Source: Candidatus Onthomorpha intestinigallinarum (GTDB lineage Bacteria > Bacteroidota > Bacteroidia > Bacteroidales > P3). From it: 8,374 nucleotides of DNA. A program made the position numbers and the translations under genes. The notes below the pieces were generated by a model. It saw only the letters and a list, made by a program, of their open reading frames with translations. It was not told where the DNA came from and made no database searches. This document shows positions 1 to 6,316 of this stretch, piece after piece (the stretch's first letter is position 1; each line of letters starts with the position of its first letter). The stretch is from positions 1 to 8,374 of the forward strand of contig DXGG01000209.1 in the NCBI GenBank assembly GCA_019114015.1. The letters run 5' to 3'.

Positions 1-2207
1 AAAAGGTTTATACTCTGGCCTTTGCGTTGAACTGCACAAGAGACGAAGTGGTAGACTTCAAAATCATATGCGATTGCGCCTTCAAGGCGGATTTTGACGG
101 CAAACGGCAGGAAAAAAGCAATGAAAATCAAGATACAATAAGCTGTAACTGCGTGTATAAGGCAGGAATGTATGAAGCAGTGGTAGATGTTTTTGTTTCA
201 AAGCCCTGCAAATTGAAGATAGAGTTTGAGGGCAAGTATGCCGAGGCGGGGGATTTGACTATGAAAAAGCCGCTCTACCTGAGGGATATGCTTACCGGCA
301 TTTCGCTCTACGACGTGGATGTGTCCGCCGGCGGCAAATACTATACGTACAGATATTACGAGACGGACTCCGACGGGGACACGCAATGGCGCTGGCGTCT
401 GCTTGAAAGCAGTTCGGACAGGTTGATTTACGAGGGCAGCCTTTCCGATTACGGACAATGGCTTCCTGAAAGCGACATGCTCTATTATGCCAAAGAGGTT
501 GACGGAAAGCGTTGCGTGTTTGTCCTTAACCCCGAAGACATGAGCCGTAACGTGATTGCCGAAGGCGTTCCCAAGGGAAGCATACGTTTTATGGACAACG
601 AACAGGCTTTTGTCATATCCGTTGCAGAACAGTTCGAAGGGGAAAAAGGCGAGGTGAGCCGTCTGCTCTCACCCGAGGACCGTTCCGACAACTCATGGCG
701 CGACAGAACCGACTTGTGGCTTTACAACCTCGGCACCAAAAGCCTGAACCGTCTCACATTCGGTCATCACAACGTATATCTTCAGGATGCGAGCCAAGAC
801 GGAAAACGTCTGCTCATATCTGTCTACCATGACAACTTTACCGAAAGACCGTTCGGATACAGTTCTTTCATGGAACTGGATATCGAGAACATGACTTTGG
901 ACACTCTGGTCAGCGACGGCTTTGTGAACAGTGCAAGATATTTCGGAGAGAACATTGTTTTCATGTGTTCGGCAGAGGCATTTGGCGGCGTGGCTGCAAA
1001 GGTCGGCAGAAACCAGACGCCCAACATCTATCACAATACCCTCATCCTGTTCGACAAAAAGACCGGTGAGGCTAAACCCTTGCTCAAGGACTTCAACCCG
1101 TCTGTCAACAGCTTCGACTGCAACGGCCAAAAGATTCTGATGCAATGCACCGACAAGGATTCGGTAAACCTTTACATCATGAGCGTTGACTCCATGCAGC
1201 CCGAGAAAATAGACCTTGACTGTGATGTTGTCTCGTCCTATTCTTCCGGAAAGGACATGGACAGGATTTATTACATGGGACAGAACTACAACAAGCCTTC
1301 ACGACTGTTGGTTTACGACAAGAGAGAAAGCCGAGAGCTGTACTTCCCTAAACAAAAGGAGTATGAAAGGCTGGCATTGGGCAAAATGGAGACATGGAAC
1401 TTTGAATACGGCAAGACAACCATAGAGGGACGCTATTATCTTCCCTACGACTTCGACTCCACGAGGAAATACCCACTGATAGTTTACTATTACGGAGGAA
1501 CGACACCTACGGACAGGACCTTTGAAATGAGGTACAGTCCTTATCTATACACCGCTTTGGGCTATGTTGTCTATGTTCTGAACCCGTCGGGTACGATAGG
1601 ATACGGACAGGAATTTGCGGCAAGACACGTCAATGCCTGGGGCAAGAAAACGGCTGAGGAAATCATCGAGGGCGTAAAGCTGTTCTGCAAAACCCACTGC
1701 TTCATCGATTCGGACAAGGTGGGATGTATGGGTGCAAGTTACGGCGGTTTCATGACCCAATACCTGCTGACAAGAAGCGACATCTTTGCTGCGGGCGTTT
1801 CCCATGCGGGAATATCCAACATAACATCCTATTGGGGCGAAGGCTACTGGGGATACAGCTATTCGGCCGCCGCAAGCGCCAACTCCTATCCTTGGAACAA
1901 TCCAAAACTGTACACGAAGCAGTCGCCTTTGTTTGCGGCCGACAAGATAAACACCCCTTTGCTCTTGCTGCACGGAGACTCCGACACCAACGTTCCTGTA
2001 GGCGAAAGCATACAGCTTTACAATGCGCTCAAACTCTTGGGCAAGGATGTGCAATTCGTAAGCATAAAAGGAGAAAATCACGGAATTGTCGATTTCGAAA
2101 AGCGTCTGAAATGGAACGATGCCATATTCGCATGGTTCGAAAAGTATTTGCAGGGAGACGATTCCATGTGGAAAAAAATGTTTCCCGAAACACAAATGGA
2201 AAAATAG
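1..2207 (+). CDS. S9-family prolyl oligopeptidase-like serine peptidase (5' end outside window)
   Basis: This is a serine peptidase of family S9 (prolyl oligopeptidase / dipeptidyl peptidase type), which normally cleaves short peptides and in Bacteroidota is usually periplasmic. The frame is open from base 3 with no stop, so the true start and any signal peptide lie upstream; the TTG at 27 is probably internal. The first two thirds have the irregular beta-strand repeats expected of the N-terminal propeller, for example 'LWLYNLGTKSLNRLTF'. From about 1400 on there is an alpha/beta-hydrolase domain: 'KYPLIVYYYGG', then the nucleophile motif GASYGG with Ser at 1737-1739, the HGDSDTNV motif with the probable catalytic Asp at 1983-1985, and GENHG with His at 2079-2081. 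The triad is complete and in canonical order. The gene ends with TAG one base before rsmG, which suggests cotranscription. Family is confident; exact specificity cannot be read. Confidence 0.9.
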   Translation, partial: KVYTLAFALNCTRDEVVDFKIICDCAFKADFDGKRQEKSNENQDTISCNCVYKAGMYEAVVDVFVSKPCKLKIEFEGKYAEAGDLTMKKPLYLRDMLTGISLYDVDVSAGGKYYTYRYYETDSDGDTQWRWRLLESSSDRLIYEGSLSDYGQWLPESDMLYYAKEVDGKRCVFVLNPEDMSRNVIAEGVPKGSIRFMDNEQAFVISVAEQFEGEKGEVSRLLSPEDRSDNSWRDRTDLWLYNLGTKSLNRLTFGHHNVYLQDASQDGKRLLISVYHDNFTERPFGYSSFMELDIENMTLDTLVSDGFVNSARYFGENIVFMCSAEAFGGVAAKVGRNQTPNIYHNTLILFDKKTGEAKPLLKDFNPSVNSFDCNGQKILMQCTDKDSVNLYIMSVDSMQPEKIDLDCDVVSSYSSGKDMDRIYYMGQNYNKPSRLLVYDKRESRELYFPKQKEYERLALGKMETWNFEYGKTTIEGRYYLPYDFDSTRKYPLIVYYYGGTTPTDRTFEMRYSPYLYTALGYVVYVLNPSGTIGYGQEFAARHVNAWGKKTAEEIIEGVKLFCKTHCFIDSDKVGCMGASYGGFMTQYLLTRSDIFAAGVSHAGISNITSYWGEGYWGYSYSAAASANSYPWNNPKLYTKQSPLFAADKINTPLLLLHGDSDTNVPVGESIQLYNALKLLGKDVQFVSIKGENHGIVDFEKRLKWNDAIFAWFEKYLQGDDSMWKKMFPETQMEK

Positions 2208-2208
2208 G

Positions 2209-2832
2209 ATGAGAGAGGAACTCAAACGCTATTTCCCTTTCCTGAAAGAGGAACAGTTGGATTCGTACGACCTTTTGGCAAGACAGTTCCTTGAATGGAA
2301 CACGAAGATAAACCTTGTTTCGCGCAAGGATACCGACAATCTGTTCGAGCATCACATACTTCATTCGCTCGCAATAGCGAAAGTGTGCCATTTCAAGCCC
2401 AACAGCGACATTCTCGACATAGGAACCGGCGGCGGATTCCCGGGACTTCCCCTTGCGATAATGTTTCCCAAAACCAAATTCATGCTTGTGGACAGCATAG
2501 GCAAGAAAATAAAGGTCGTTCAGGCATTGAAGGAAACCCTCGGCCTGCAAAACGTGGAGGCTTTGCAGGCAAGGGCCGAAACTATTGACAAAAAATTCGA
2601 CTTCATCGTCTCCCGGGCGGTATGCACCCTGCCGGAATTCATGCAATGGACCAAAGGAAAGATATCGAAAATGAACTACCACCATCTGAACAACGGAATA
2701 CTGTACCTGAAAGGCGGAGACGTGTACGAAGAACTCAAGGGAATAAAACGCCCCTACAAGACATTTGACATAAGCAGATATTTCGAGGGAGAGTTCTTTG
2801 AAACGAAAAAGGTAATCTACATCAAAGGGTAA
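2209..2832 (+). CDS. rsmG: 16S rRNA (guanine527-N7)-methyltransferase RsmG (GidB)
   Basis: RsmG uses S-adenosylmethionine to make m7G527 in 16S rRNA, a cytosolic ribosome-maturation step; loss is known to give low-level streptomycin resistance in several bacteria. The 207-residue product matches the usual family length. Visible features are the GidB motif 'NTKINLVSRKD' (about residues 31-41), 'HHILHSL' (48-54), the glycine-rich SAM loop 'DIGTGGGFPGLPLA' (70-83), the acidic 'LVDSIGKK' strand (93-100) and 'VSRAV' (134-138). I chose the ATG at 2209 because it fits family length and follows the peptidase stop by one base. A longer in-frame reading from 2119 would overlap the peptidase by about 90 bases and add nothing family-like. 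No strong Shine-Dalgarno is seen; translation may be coupled to the upstream gene. Its TAA directly abuts the stop of convergent pabA. Confidence 0.95.
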   Translation: MREELKRYFPFLKEEQLDSYDLLARQFLEWNTKINLVSRKDTDNLFEHHILHSLAIAKVCHFKPNSDILDIGTGGGFPGLPLAIMFPKTKFMLVDSIGKKIKVVQALKETLGLQNVEALQARAETIDKKFDFIVSRAVCTLPEFMQWTKGKISKMNYHHLNNGILYLKGGDVYEELKGIKRPYKTFDISRYFEGEFFETKKVIYIKG

Positions 2833-3408
2833 TCAAAGACTGTCCAGCCAGTTTTCCATAATCCTTTTGCCGCAGTTGCTCATGAACGACTCGGGATGAA
2901 ACTGCAAACCGTACAAGGGTTTTGTCCTGTGACGCAATGCGGCTATGTTTCCGAAACTGTCGAATGCCCCGGCTATGAGTTCTTTTGGCAGGTTGTCCCT
3001 GCGAACGACCCAGGAATGGTAATGACCTGCAAGAACGGGAGCTTCAACGCCTCTGAACAGTATGTTCTCACGGTCGGTTATTTCAATCCTGTCCCTGAAA
3101 CCGTGAAGAGGTCTTGAAAGCCGCACGATGTCCCCGCCGAAGAACTGCGCTATCGCCTGATGTCCCAGACATATTCCCAAAATGGAATGCGTATCCTTGC
3201 AAAAACCTATTGTCTTCATCAACCCTCCCGCCTGCGAGGGCAAACCCGGACCCGGTGAAATCAATATGCCGTCAAATCCTGACAACATGCCCATATCCGT
3301 TTCGTCGTTCTTCACAACACACATGTCGATGTCCGGACGGACTTCCCTCAAAAGCTGTATTATGTTCCACACAAAGGAATCGTAATTGTCTATCACAAGT
3401 ATTCTCAT
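2833..3408 (-). CDS. pabA: Aminodeoxychorismate synthase glutamine amidotransferase subunit (PabA/TrpG family)
   Basis: This class I glutamine amidotransferase releases ammonia from glutamine for a chorismate-using partner. The 191 residues are full length for the family. It begins 'MRILVIDNYDSF', has the oxyanion-hole segment 'SPGPG' (51-55), the nucleophile elbow 'GICLGHQAI' with Cys80, and 'FHPES' with His171 and Glu173, so the catalytic triad is complete. PabA and TrpG cannot be separated by sequence alone, since one protein often serves both. The divergent neighbour is PabB-like (PMKGT motif) and is followed by a PabC-like gene, so a role in p-aminobenzoate synthesis is inferred. The ATG at 3406-3408 lies only 7 bases beyond a -7 promoter element, so the mRNA may be nearly leaderless. 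The TGA stop is immediately adjacent to the rsmG stop. Confidence 0.93.
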   Translation of the reverse strand: MRILVIDNYDSFVWNIIQLLREVRPDIDMCVVKNDETDMGMLSGFDGILISPGPGLPSQAGGLMKTIGFCKDTHSILGICLGHQAIAQFFGGDIVRLSRPLHGFRDRIEITDRENILFRGVEAPVLAGHYHSWVVRRDNLPKELIAGAFDSFGNIAALRHRTKPLYGLQFHPESFMSNCGKRIMENWLDSL

Positions 3409-3415
3409 AAGAATG

Positions 3416-3423
3416 CAAAAATA
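3416..3423 (-). promoter_or_regulatory. Bacteroidota -7 promoter element for pabA
   Basis: Read on the minus strand this is TATTTTTG, matching the TAnnTTTG -7 element of the Bacteroidota housekeeping sigma factor. It ends 7 bases before the pabA ATG, so the transcript would start at or within a few bases of the start codon. No TTG was found about 19-21 bases upstream, so the -33 element is absent or degenerate. It is back to back with the pabB element at 3435-3442. Confidence 0.5.
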
Positions 3424-3434
3424 TGAAAATCCAT

Positions 3435-3442
3435 TATCTTTG
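3435..3442 (+). promoter_or_regulatory. Bacteroidota -7 promoter element for pabB-pabC
   Basis: TATCTTTG matches the TAnnTTTG consensus exactly and lies 17 bases before the ATG at 3460, giving a predicted leader of roughly 10-13 bases. No TTG is visible at the usual -33 spacing. Only 11 bases separate it from the mirrored pabA element, so the two promoters share DNA. Confidence 0.65.
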
Positions 3443-3459
3443 CACCTTTATTTGCAATC

Positions 3460-3672
3460 ATGTTCATGAATGTAAGAGAGGTTTGCAGTCAAATGAATTC
3501 CCATGCCATGCAAGGCAAAGAGTTTCTGTTCGCCTTCGATTTCGAACTGAAGGAGGGCATATTCGTCGCCAACCCTTTGGAACAGAAAGATATATGGTTT
3601 GAAATAGAGGGTATGGGCAATGTAACGGATTTCCCCGAAGTCAAGACCGAACGGATTGTCTTCAATTCCTGA
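3460..3672 (+). pseudogene. pabB: N-terminal segment of PabB, ended by an in-frame TGA
   Basis: This 70-codon segment is the natural beginning of pabB. It starts at ATG 3460 (a second in-frame ATG is at 3466), downstream of a -7 promoter element. It reads like the short N-terminal part of Bacteroidota PabB: 'FLFAFDFELKEGIFVANPL' corresponds to the 'F-x-(F/I)-D-(F/Y)-E ... PL' opening of those proteins, as I remember them. It ends at TGA 3670-3672, after which the same frame continues without any shift as 'GVDRARYMQGFD' into the catalytic domain. The spacing around the stop fits homologues without a gap as far as I recall, so the lesion looks like a single nonsense codon rather than an indel. 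With the stop counted as one residue, the restored protein would be 326 residues, about normal for this short PabB subfamily. It could be a real mutation, a strain variant, a sequence error or a recoding site. Confidence 0.75.
3670..3672 (+). other. Premature in-frame TGA within pabB
   Basis: The codons read ...GTC TTC AAT TCC TGA GGA GTT GAC AGG GCA AGA TAC ATG... in one continuous frame. The stop overlaps GAGGAG (3671-3676), a Shine-Dalgarno-like string, but the next in-frame ATG (3694) is 17 bases beyond it, longer than normal spacing. TGA is also the real stop of pabA, the radical SAM gene, the barrel gene and uvrA here, so a genome-wide code change is not supported. Confidence 0.85.
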
Positions 3673-3693
3673 GGAGTTGACAGGGCAAGATAC

Positions 3694-4440
3694 ATGCAGG
3701 GATTCGACATTGCAAGCAAAGCACTGCAAAGGGGAGACAGTTTTCTTTTGAACCTGACGGCAAAGACCCCCATAACCACCAATCTGTCATTGGAGGATAT
3801 ATTCACGGTTTCAAAAGCCAGATACAAACTGCTCGTGAAAAATTCTTTCGTATGTTTCTCTCCTGAATGTTTCATAAGGACGGAAGAAAACCGTATCTAC
3901 ACCTATCCGATGAAAGGCACGATAGATGCCGACATTCCGCAGGCAGAGAAGATTCTATCGGACAATCCCAAAGAGCAGGCGGAACATTATACGATAGTCG
4001 ACCTTATGAGGAACGATCTGAACAGGATAAGCCGCGAGGTAAGCGTCGAAAGGTTCAGATATTTCGAAAGAATAGACACCATCAAAGGCCCAATCCTGCA
4101 AACGAGTTCGGAAATAAGCGGAATACTGCCCGACAACTGGCGGTCGCATGCAGGAGACATCATACTCGAACTGCTGCCTGCCGGCTCCATAAGCGGAGCT
4201 CCGAAAAAGGCCACGGTGGAAACGATAAGGCTTGCGGAAAAAGAACGGCGCGGTTTCTATACCGGAGTGTTCGGATATTTCGACGGAAAAAACCTAGATA
4301 GCGCGGTGATGATAAGATACATAGAACAGGAAGGCTCAAGAATGTTCTTCAGAAGCGGAGGCGGCATAACGGTCAACAGCAAGGCCGAAGACGAATATAT
4401 GGAAACGGAACAGAAGATATACCTGCCTTTAAACATTTGA
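3694..4440 (+). CDS. pabB: Aminodeoxychorismate synthase component I, chorismate-binding core (PabB, 5' part split off by TGA)
   Basis: PabB aminates chorismate to 4-amino-4-deoxychorismate using ammonia supplied by PabA. This 248-codon open stretch from ATG 3694 holds essentially the whole chorismate-binding domain: 'GDSFLLNLT' (14-22), 'FSPECFI' (55-61), 'YPMKGT' (71-76), 'HYTIVDLMRNDL' (98-109), 'GPILQTSSE' (132-140), 'LLPAGSISGAPKKAT' (160-174), 'GFYTGVFGYFDGKNLDSAVMI' (187-207) and 'SGGGIT' (221-226). Lys74 in PMKGT is diagnostic: PabB has P-I/M-KGT where TrpE has PIAGT, so this is not anthranilate synthase. The domain shows no decay, which suggests either a very recent mutation or that the core is still made, by reinitiation at 3694 or readthrough. 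The gene ends with TGA six bases before pabC, in the same frame. Confidence 0.9.
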   Translation: MQGFDIASKALQRGDSFLLNLTAKTPITTNLSLEDIFTVSKARYKLLVKNSFVCFSPECFIRTEENRIYTYPMKGTIDADIPQAEKILSDNPKEQAEHYTIVDLMRNDLNRISREVSVERFRYFERIDTIKGPILQTSSEISGILPDNWRSHAGDIILELLPAGSISGAPKKATVETIRLAEKERRGFYTGVFGYFDGKNLDSAVMIRYIEQEGSRMFFRSGGGITVNSKAEDEYMETEQKIYLPLNI

Positions 4441-4446
4441 ACCCTT

Positions 4447-5037
4447 ATGGAAAAGCTGATAGAAACATTCAGAATAGAGAACGGAAAGCCCCTGTGTCTG
4501 GCGGAGCATCAAAGACGGGTGGAGGAAAGCACCCGAAGGCTTACCGGCAGACAAACAGGTATAAATCTAAAGGACATACATATACCTCCGCAATATGAAA
4601 AGGGGATTGTCAAATGCTCTGTAACCTATGACGAAAGGTTATGCGGCGTAGTTTTCAGGCATTACCGACCTGCCATAATAAGAAAACTGAAGGCGGTATT
4701 TGCGGACAGGGCAGATTATTCGCTGAAATACGCGGACAGAACGCTGTTTTCAAAACTGTTGGAACAAAAAGGCGACTGCGACGACATAATCATCATAAGA
4801 CAAGGACTTGTAACCGACACATCGTACAGCAACATAGTCTTTTCGGACGGCTCGGATTATTTCACTCCCGACTCATTCCTGCTCAACGGATGCAGACGTC
4901 GCAGGCTGCTCGCACAAAAAAGGATACGTCAAAGAAGAATCACCGTGGACGACATAGGAAAGTACGAATACGCCTTGATGATAAACGCAATGCTCGACAT
5001 GGAAGACAATCCCTGCAAAATAGAGGTGGTCATTTAG
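4447..5037 (+). CDS. pabC: Class IV PLP enzyme, probable 4-amino-4-deoxychorismate lyase (PabC)
   Basis: PabC splits 4-amino-4-deoxychorismate into p-aminobenzoate and pyruvate, completing the pathway begun by PabA/PabB. The 196-residue product is a short member of the branched-chain aminotransferase / D-amino-acid transaminase fold (class IV). Features are the early 'EHQRRVEES' segment (20-28), which resembles the family's L-x-x-H-x-x-R-(L/V) helix; 'YSLKYADR' (91-98), where Lys94 is the expected Schiff-base lysine by analogy with GLKHLNR of E. coli PabC; 'VTDTSYSNIVF' (122-132), matching the T-E-x-x-x-x-N motif but with Asp124 in place of Glu; and 'LLNGCRRRRLL' (145-155), the phosphate-side G-x-x-R loop with Cys149 where Thr is common. 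The assignment rests on the fold plus the operon context; a different class IV aminotransferase is possible. It starts 6 bases after pabB, and its last 8 bases overlap the convergent radical SAM gene. Confidence 0.85.
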   Translation: MEKLIETFRIENGKPLCLAEHQRRVEESTRRLTGRQTGINLKDIHIPPQYEKGIVKCSVTYDERLCGVVFRHYRPAIIRKLKAVFADRADYSLKYADRTLFSKLLEQKGDCDDIIIIRQGLVTDTSYSNIVFSDGSDYFTPDSFLLNGCRRRRLLAQKRIRQRRITVDDIGKYEYALMINAMLDMEDNPCKIEVVI

Positions 5038-5974
5038 AATGCGACCATGTCCCCTTGTCAAAGTCAGGCACAAGGTTTTCCTGCGAACTCAAGTCCTGCA
5101 TCCAGCCTTTGTGCAATCCCGTCTCGAAAAAACGCTCCCTTGCCGTTTCGTATTGACTTTCGGACAGCCTTTTGTTCAGAAAGGCGTAGGGCATCGGTTC
5201 GGGCGGAGCGTATTGGCTCATGAGCGAAACGGCTATGTTGGGCGATATGCCGCTTATAGCCTCAAGCACCATTGCGGTATTGTCCGAACAGTCGGGCAAT
5301 ACGAGATGACGGACTATGAGACCGCTTTCCAAAACGTCGTCGGCATCGGTCAGAAGGCTCGACCCCTTCTGCCTGTACATCTCCCCTATGGCCTCAAGAG
5401 CCTTTTGCGGATAATCCTCCGCCATTGAGAGCCTTCGGGCAAGGTCTCTGTCCATGTATTTCAAATCGGGCAGATATATATCGACCATACCCTCCAGTTT
5501 TTTCAGTTCCTCCACATTGTCATAGGCGTTGGTGTTGTAAACAATTCTCGGATGCAGACCCTCGGAGTTGAGCGTACGTATCACGGCCTTCATCAGAGGC
5601 AGATGATGCGTCGGAGAGACGAATCCCAAAACGTTTTCGCTTTCGGACAATACCTCCTTTATCCTTGCAATCAGCCTGTCGAAGCTCCCGTATGGCAGCT
5701 CGGGTCTGCTCACGTTGCGGCTTATCTGTCTGTTCTGGCAGTATATGCACTGGAGATTGCAATGGATGAAGAACACGTTGCAGATGCCTTTTTCCCTGCT
5801 TATGACGGGTTCCTCTCCATTGTGGTTGCATACGAGTGATACCCCTATTTCATCGGTGCAGTTACAGAAACCCATTTCGCCCTTTGTCCTGTCCGCCCCA
5901 CACTTTCGGGGACACAGACGGCAGTGGCGCAGTGCCTCACGTTCTTCGTCGGTATAGGGTATGTCGGTGTTCAT
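5030..5974 (-). CDS. Radical SAM protein, PflX-like (COG1313 type)
   Basis: This is a 314-residue radical SAM enzyme that should cleave S-adenosylmethionine at a [4Fe-4S] cluster. An N-terminal cysteine cluster 'CRLCPRKC' (Cys18, 21, 25) plus Cys37 in 'GEMGFC' precedes the radical SAM motif 'CNLQCIYCQN' (Cys72, 76, 79). Further PflX-like motifs are 'GEEPVIS' (53-59), 'SPTHH' (120-124), 'YNTNAYDN' (146-153), 'DIYLPDLKYMD' (165-175), 'GLIVRHLVLP' (218-227) and 'SLMSQYAP' (250-257). This pattern fits the PflX family, annotated by similarity as pyruvate-formate-lyase-activating proteins but with no proven substrate. No glycyl-radical enzyme lies in this window, so a PFL-activating role is not supported by context. 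A good promoter is upstream (5989-6018). The stop TGA overlaps the 3' end of pabC. Confidence 0.9.
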   Translation of the reverse strand: MNTDIPYTDEEREALRHCRLCPRKCGADRTKGEMGFCNCTDEIGVSLVCNHNGEEPVISREKGICNVFFIHCNLQCIYCQNRQISRNVSRPELPYGSFDRLIARIKEVLSESENVLGFVSPTHHLPLMKAVIRTLNSEGLHPRIVYNTNAYDNVEELKKLEGMVDIYLPDLKYMDRDLARRLSMAEDYPQKALEAIGEMYRQKGSSLLTDADDVLESGLIVRHLVLPDCSDNTAMVLEAISGISPNIAVSLMSQYAPPEPMPYAFLNKRLSESQYETARERFFETGLHKGWMQDLSSQENLVPDFDKGTWSHSK

Positions 5975-5988
5975 GTCGGTTTTTTGTA

Positions 5989-6018
5989 CAAAGATAGCAA
6001 AACGGGCAGTTTTGACAA
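5989..6018 (-). promoter_or_regulatory. Bacteroidota promoter (-33 TTG, -7 TATCTTTG) for the radical SAM gene
   Basis: On the minus strand, TTG (6018-6016) is followed after exactly 19 bases by TATCTTTG (5996-5989), an excellent match to the two-part Bacteroidota promoter. Transcription would start about 7-10 bases before the ATG at 5974, giving a very short leader. It is the best-formed promoter in the window. Confidence 0.75.
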
Positions 6019-6050
6019 GGTTTCATCCCCTTAGGAATCAAAAAAAACGC

Positions 6051-6122
6051 AATCAAATTCCGACAAAATGATTTCAGAAAAGATTTTTTTCTTTTCAGAA
6101 GACAATTTAGCGGAATTTGATT
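6051..6122. repeat. 12-bp perfect inverted repeat with a nested small hairpin
   Basis: AATCAAATTCCG (6051-6062) is exactly complementary to CGGAATTTGATT (6111-6122), with 48 bases between. Inside, GAAAAGA (6077-6083) pairs with TCTTTTC (6090-6096) around a loop of six T. A near direct repeat starting TTTCAGAA occurs at 6072 and 6093. The element lies between divergent promoters, so a terminator for a flanking gene is unlikely. An operator pair, a structured RNA or a remnant element are possible. Confidence 0.6.
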
Positions 6123-6270
6123 TCACGGTCAAGGAACAAATTTCACTTTAAAGCCAAATACCATTTGCAGCATGTAATTATAGAATGTTGACATTTATAC
6201 TTTGACAAATTCCATCTTACTTTAAATTGATAAAAAATCAAAAAGAAAAAAAACATTACAATTAAAATCA

Positions 6271-6278
6271 TATCTTTG
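6271..6278 (+). promoter_or_regulatory. Bacteroidota -7 promoter element for the outer-membrane protein gene
   Basis: TATCTTTG is an exact TAnnTTTG match 38 bases before the ATG at 6317, predicting a leader of about 30 bases. No TTG lies at the usual -33 distance; the region there is A-rich, which may compensate. Confidence 0.65.
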
Positions 6279-6316
6279 CAATGAAAAACTTTCGTTTAAT
6301 CTAAAATAACAATTGT

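Larger units (their letters stand above)
5975..6316. other. Noncoding divergent region between radical SAM and barrel genes
   Basis: This AT-rich stretch separates two divergent genes. It contains a promoter for each flank (5989-6018 minus; 6271-6278 plus), a 12-bp perfect inverted repeat (6051-6062 with 6111-6122) enclosing a small T-looped hairpin, and recurring CAAATTYC motifs. No convincing coding sequence, tRNA or known riboswitch core was recognised. Two TTGACA strings (6188-6193, 6202-6207) are spaced 14 bases apart but are not followed by a matching -10 box. Confidence 0.7.

Noticed and set aside
2119..2208. Upstream in-frame extension of rsmG
   Set aside because: It overlaps the 3' end of the peptidase gene, is not family-like, and would make the protein 30 residues longer than usual; the ATG at 2209 is better.
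1545..2685. Long minus-strand open frames (about 218-226 codons) opposite the peptidase and rsmG
   Set aside because: They lie antisense to well-supported genes, have no family motifs, and their composition follows from the codon pattern of the true genes.
3670..3672. TGA recoded as an amino acid genome-wide (Trp or Gly code)
   Set aside because: TGG is used for Trp throughout, and TGA is the natural end of pabA, the radical SAM gene, the barrel gene and uvrA. Reading TGA as sense would extend the barrel gene only to a TAA two codons later.
3670..3720. Selenocysteine insertion site after the pabB TGA
   Set aside because: I could not find a convincing stem-loop of bacterial SECIS type just downstream, and PabB is not a known selenoprotein family.
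6188..6207. Two TTGACA boxes as sigma-70 style -35 elements
   Set aside because: No matching -10 box lies at 16-18 bases, and the other promoters here follow the Bacteroidota TTG/TAnnTTTG pattern.
6281..6304. Leader peptide MKNFRLI directly after the barrel-gene -7 element
   Set aside because: The ATG begins only 2 bases after the -7 element, upstream of where transcription should start, and the peptide has no attenuator-like composition.
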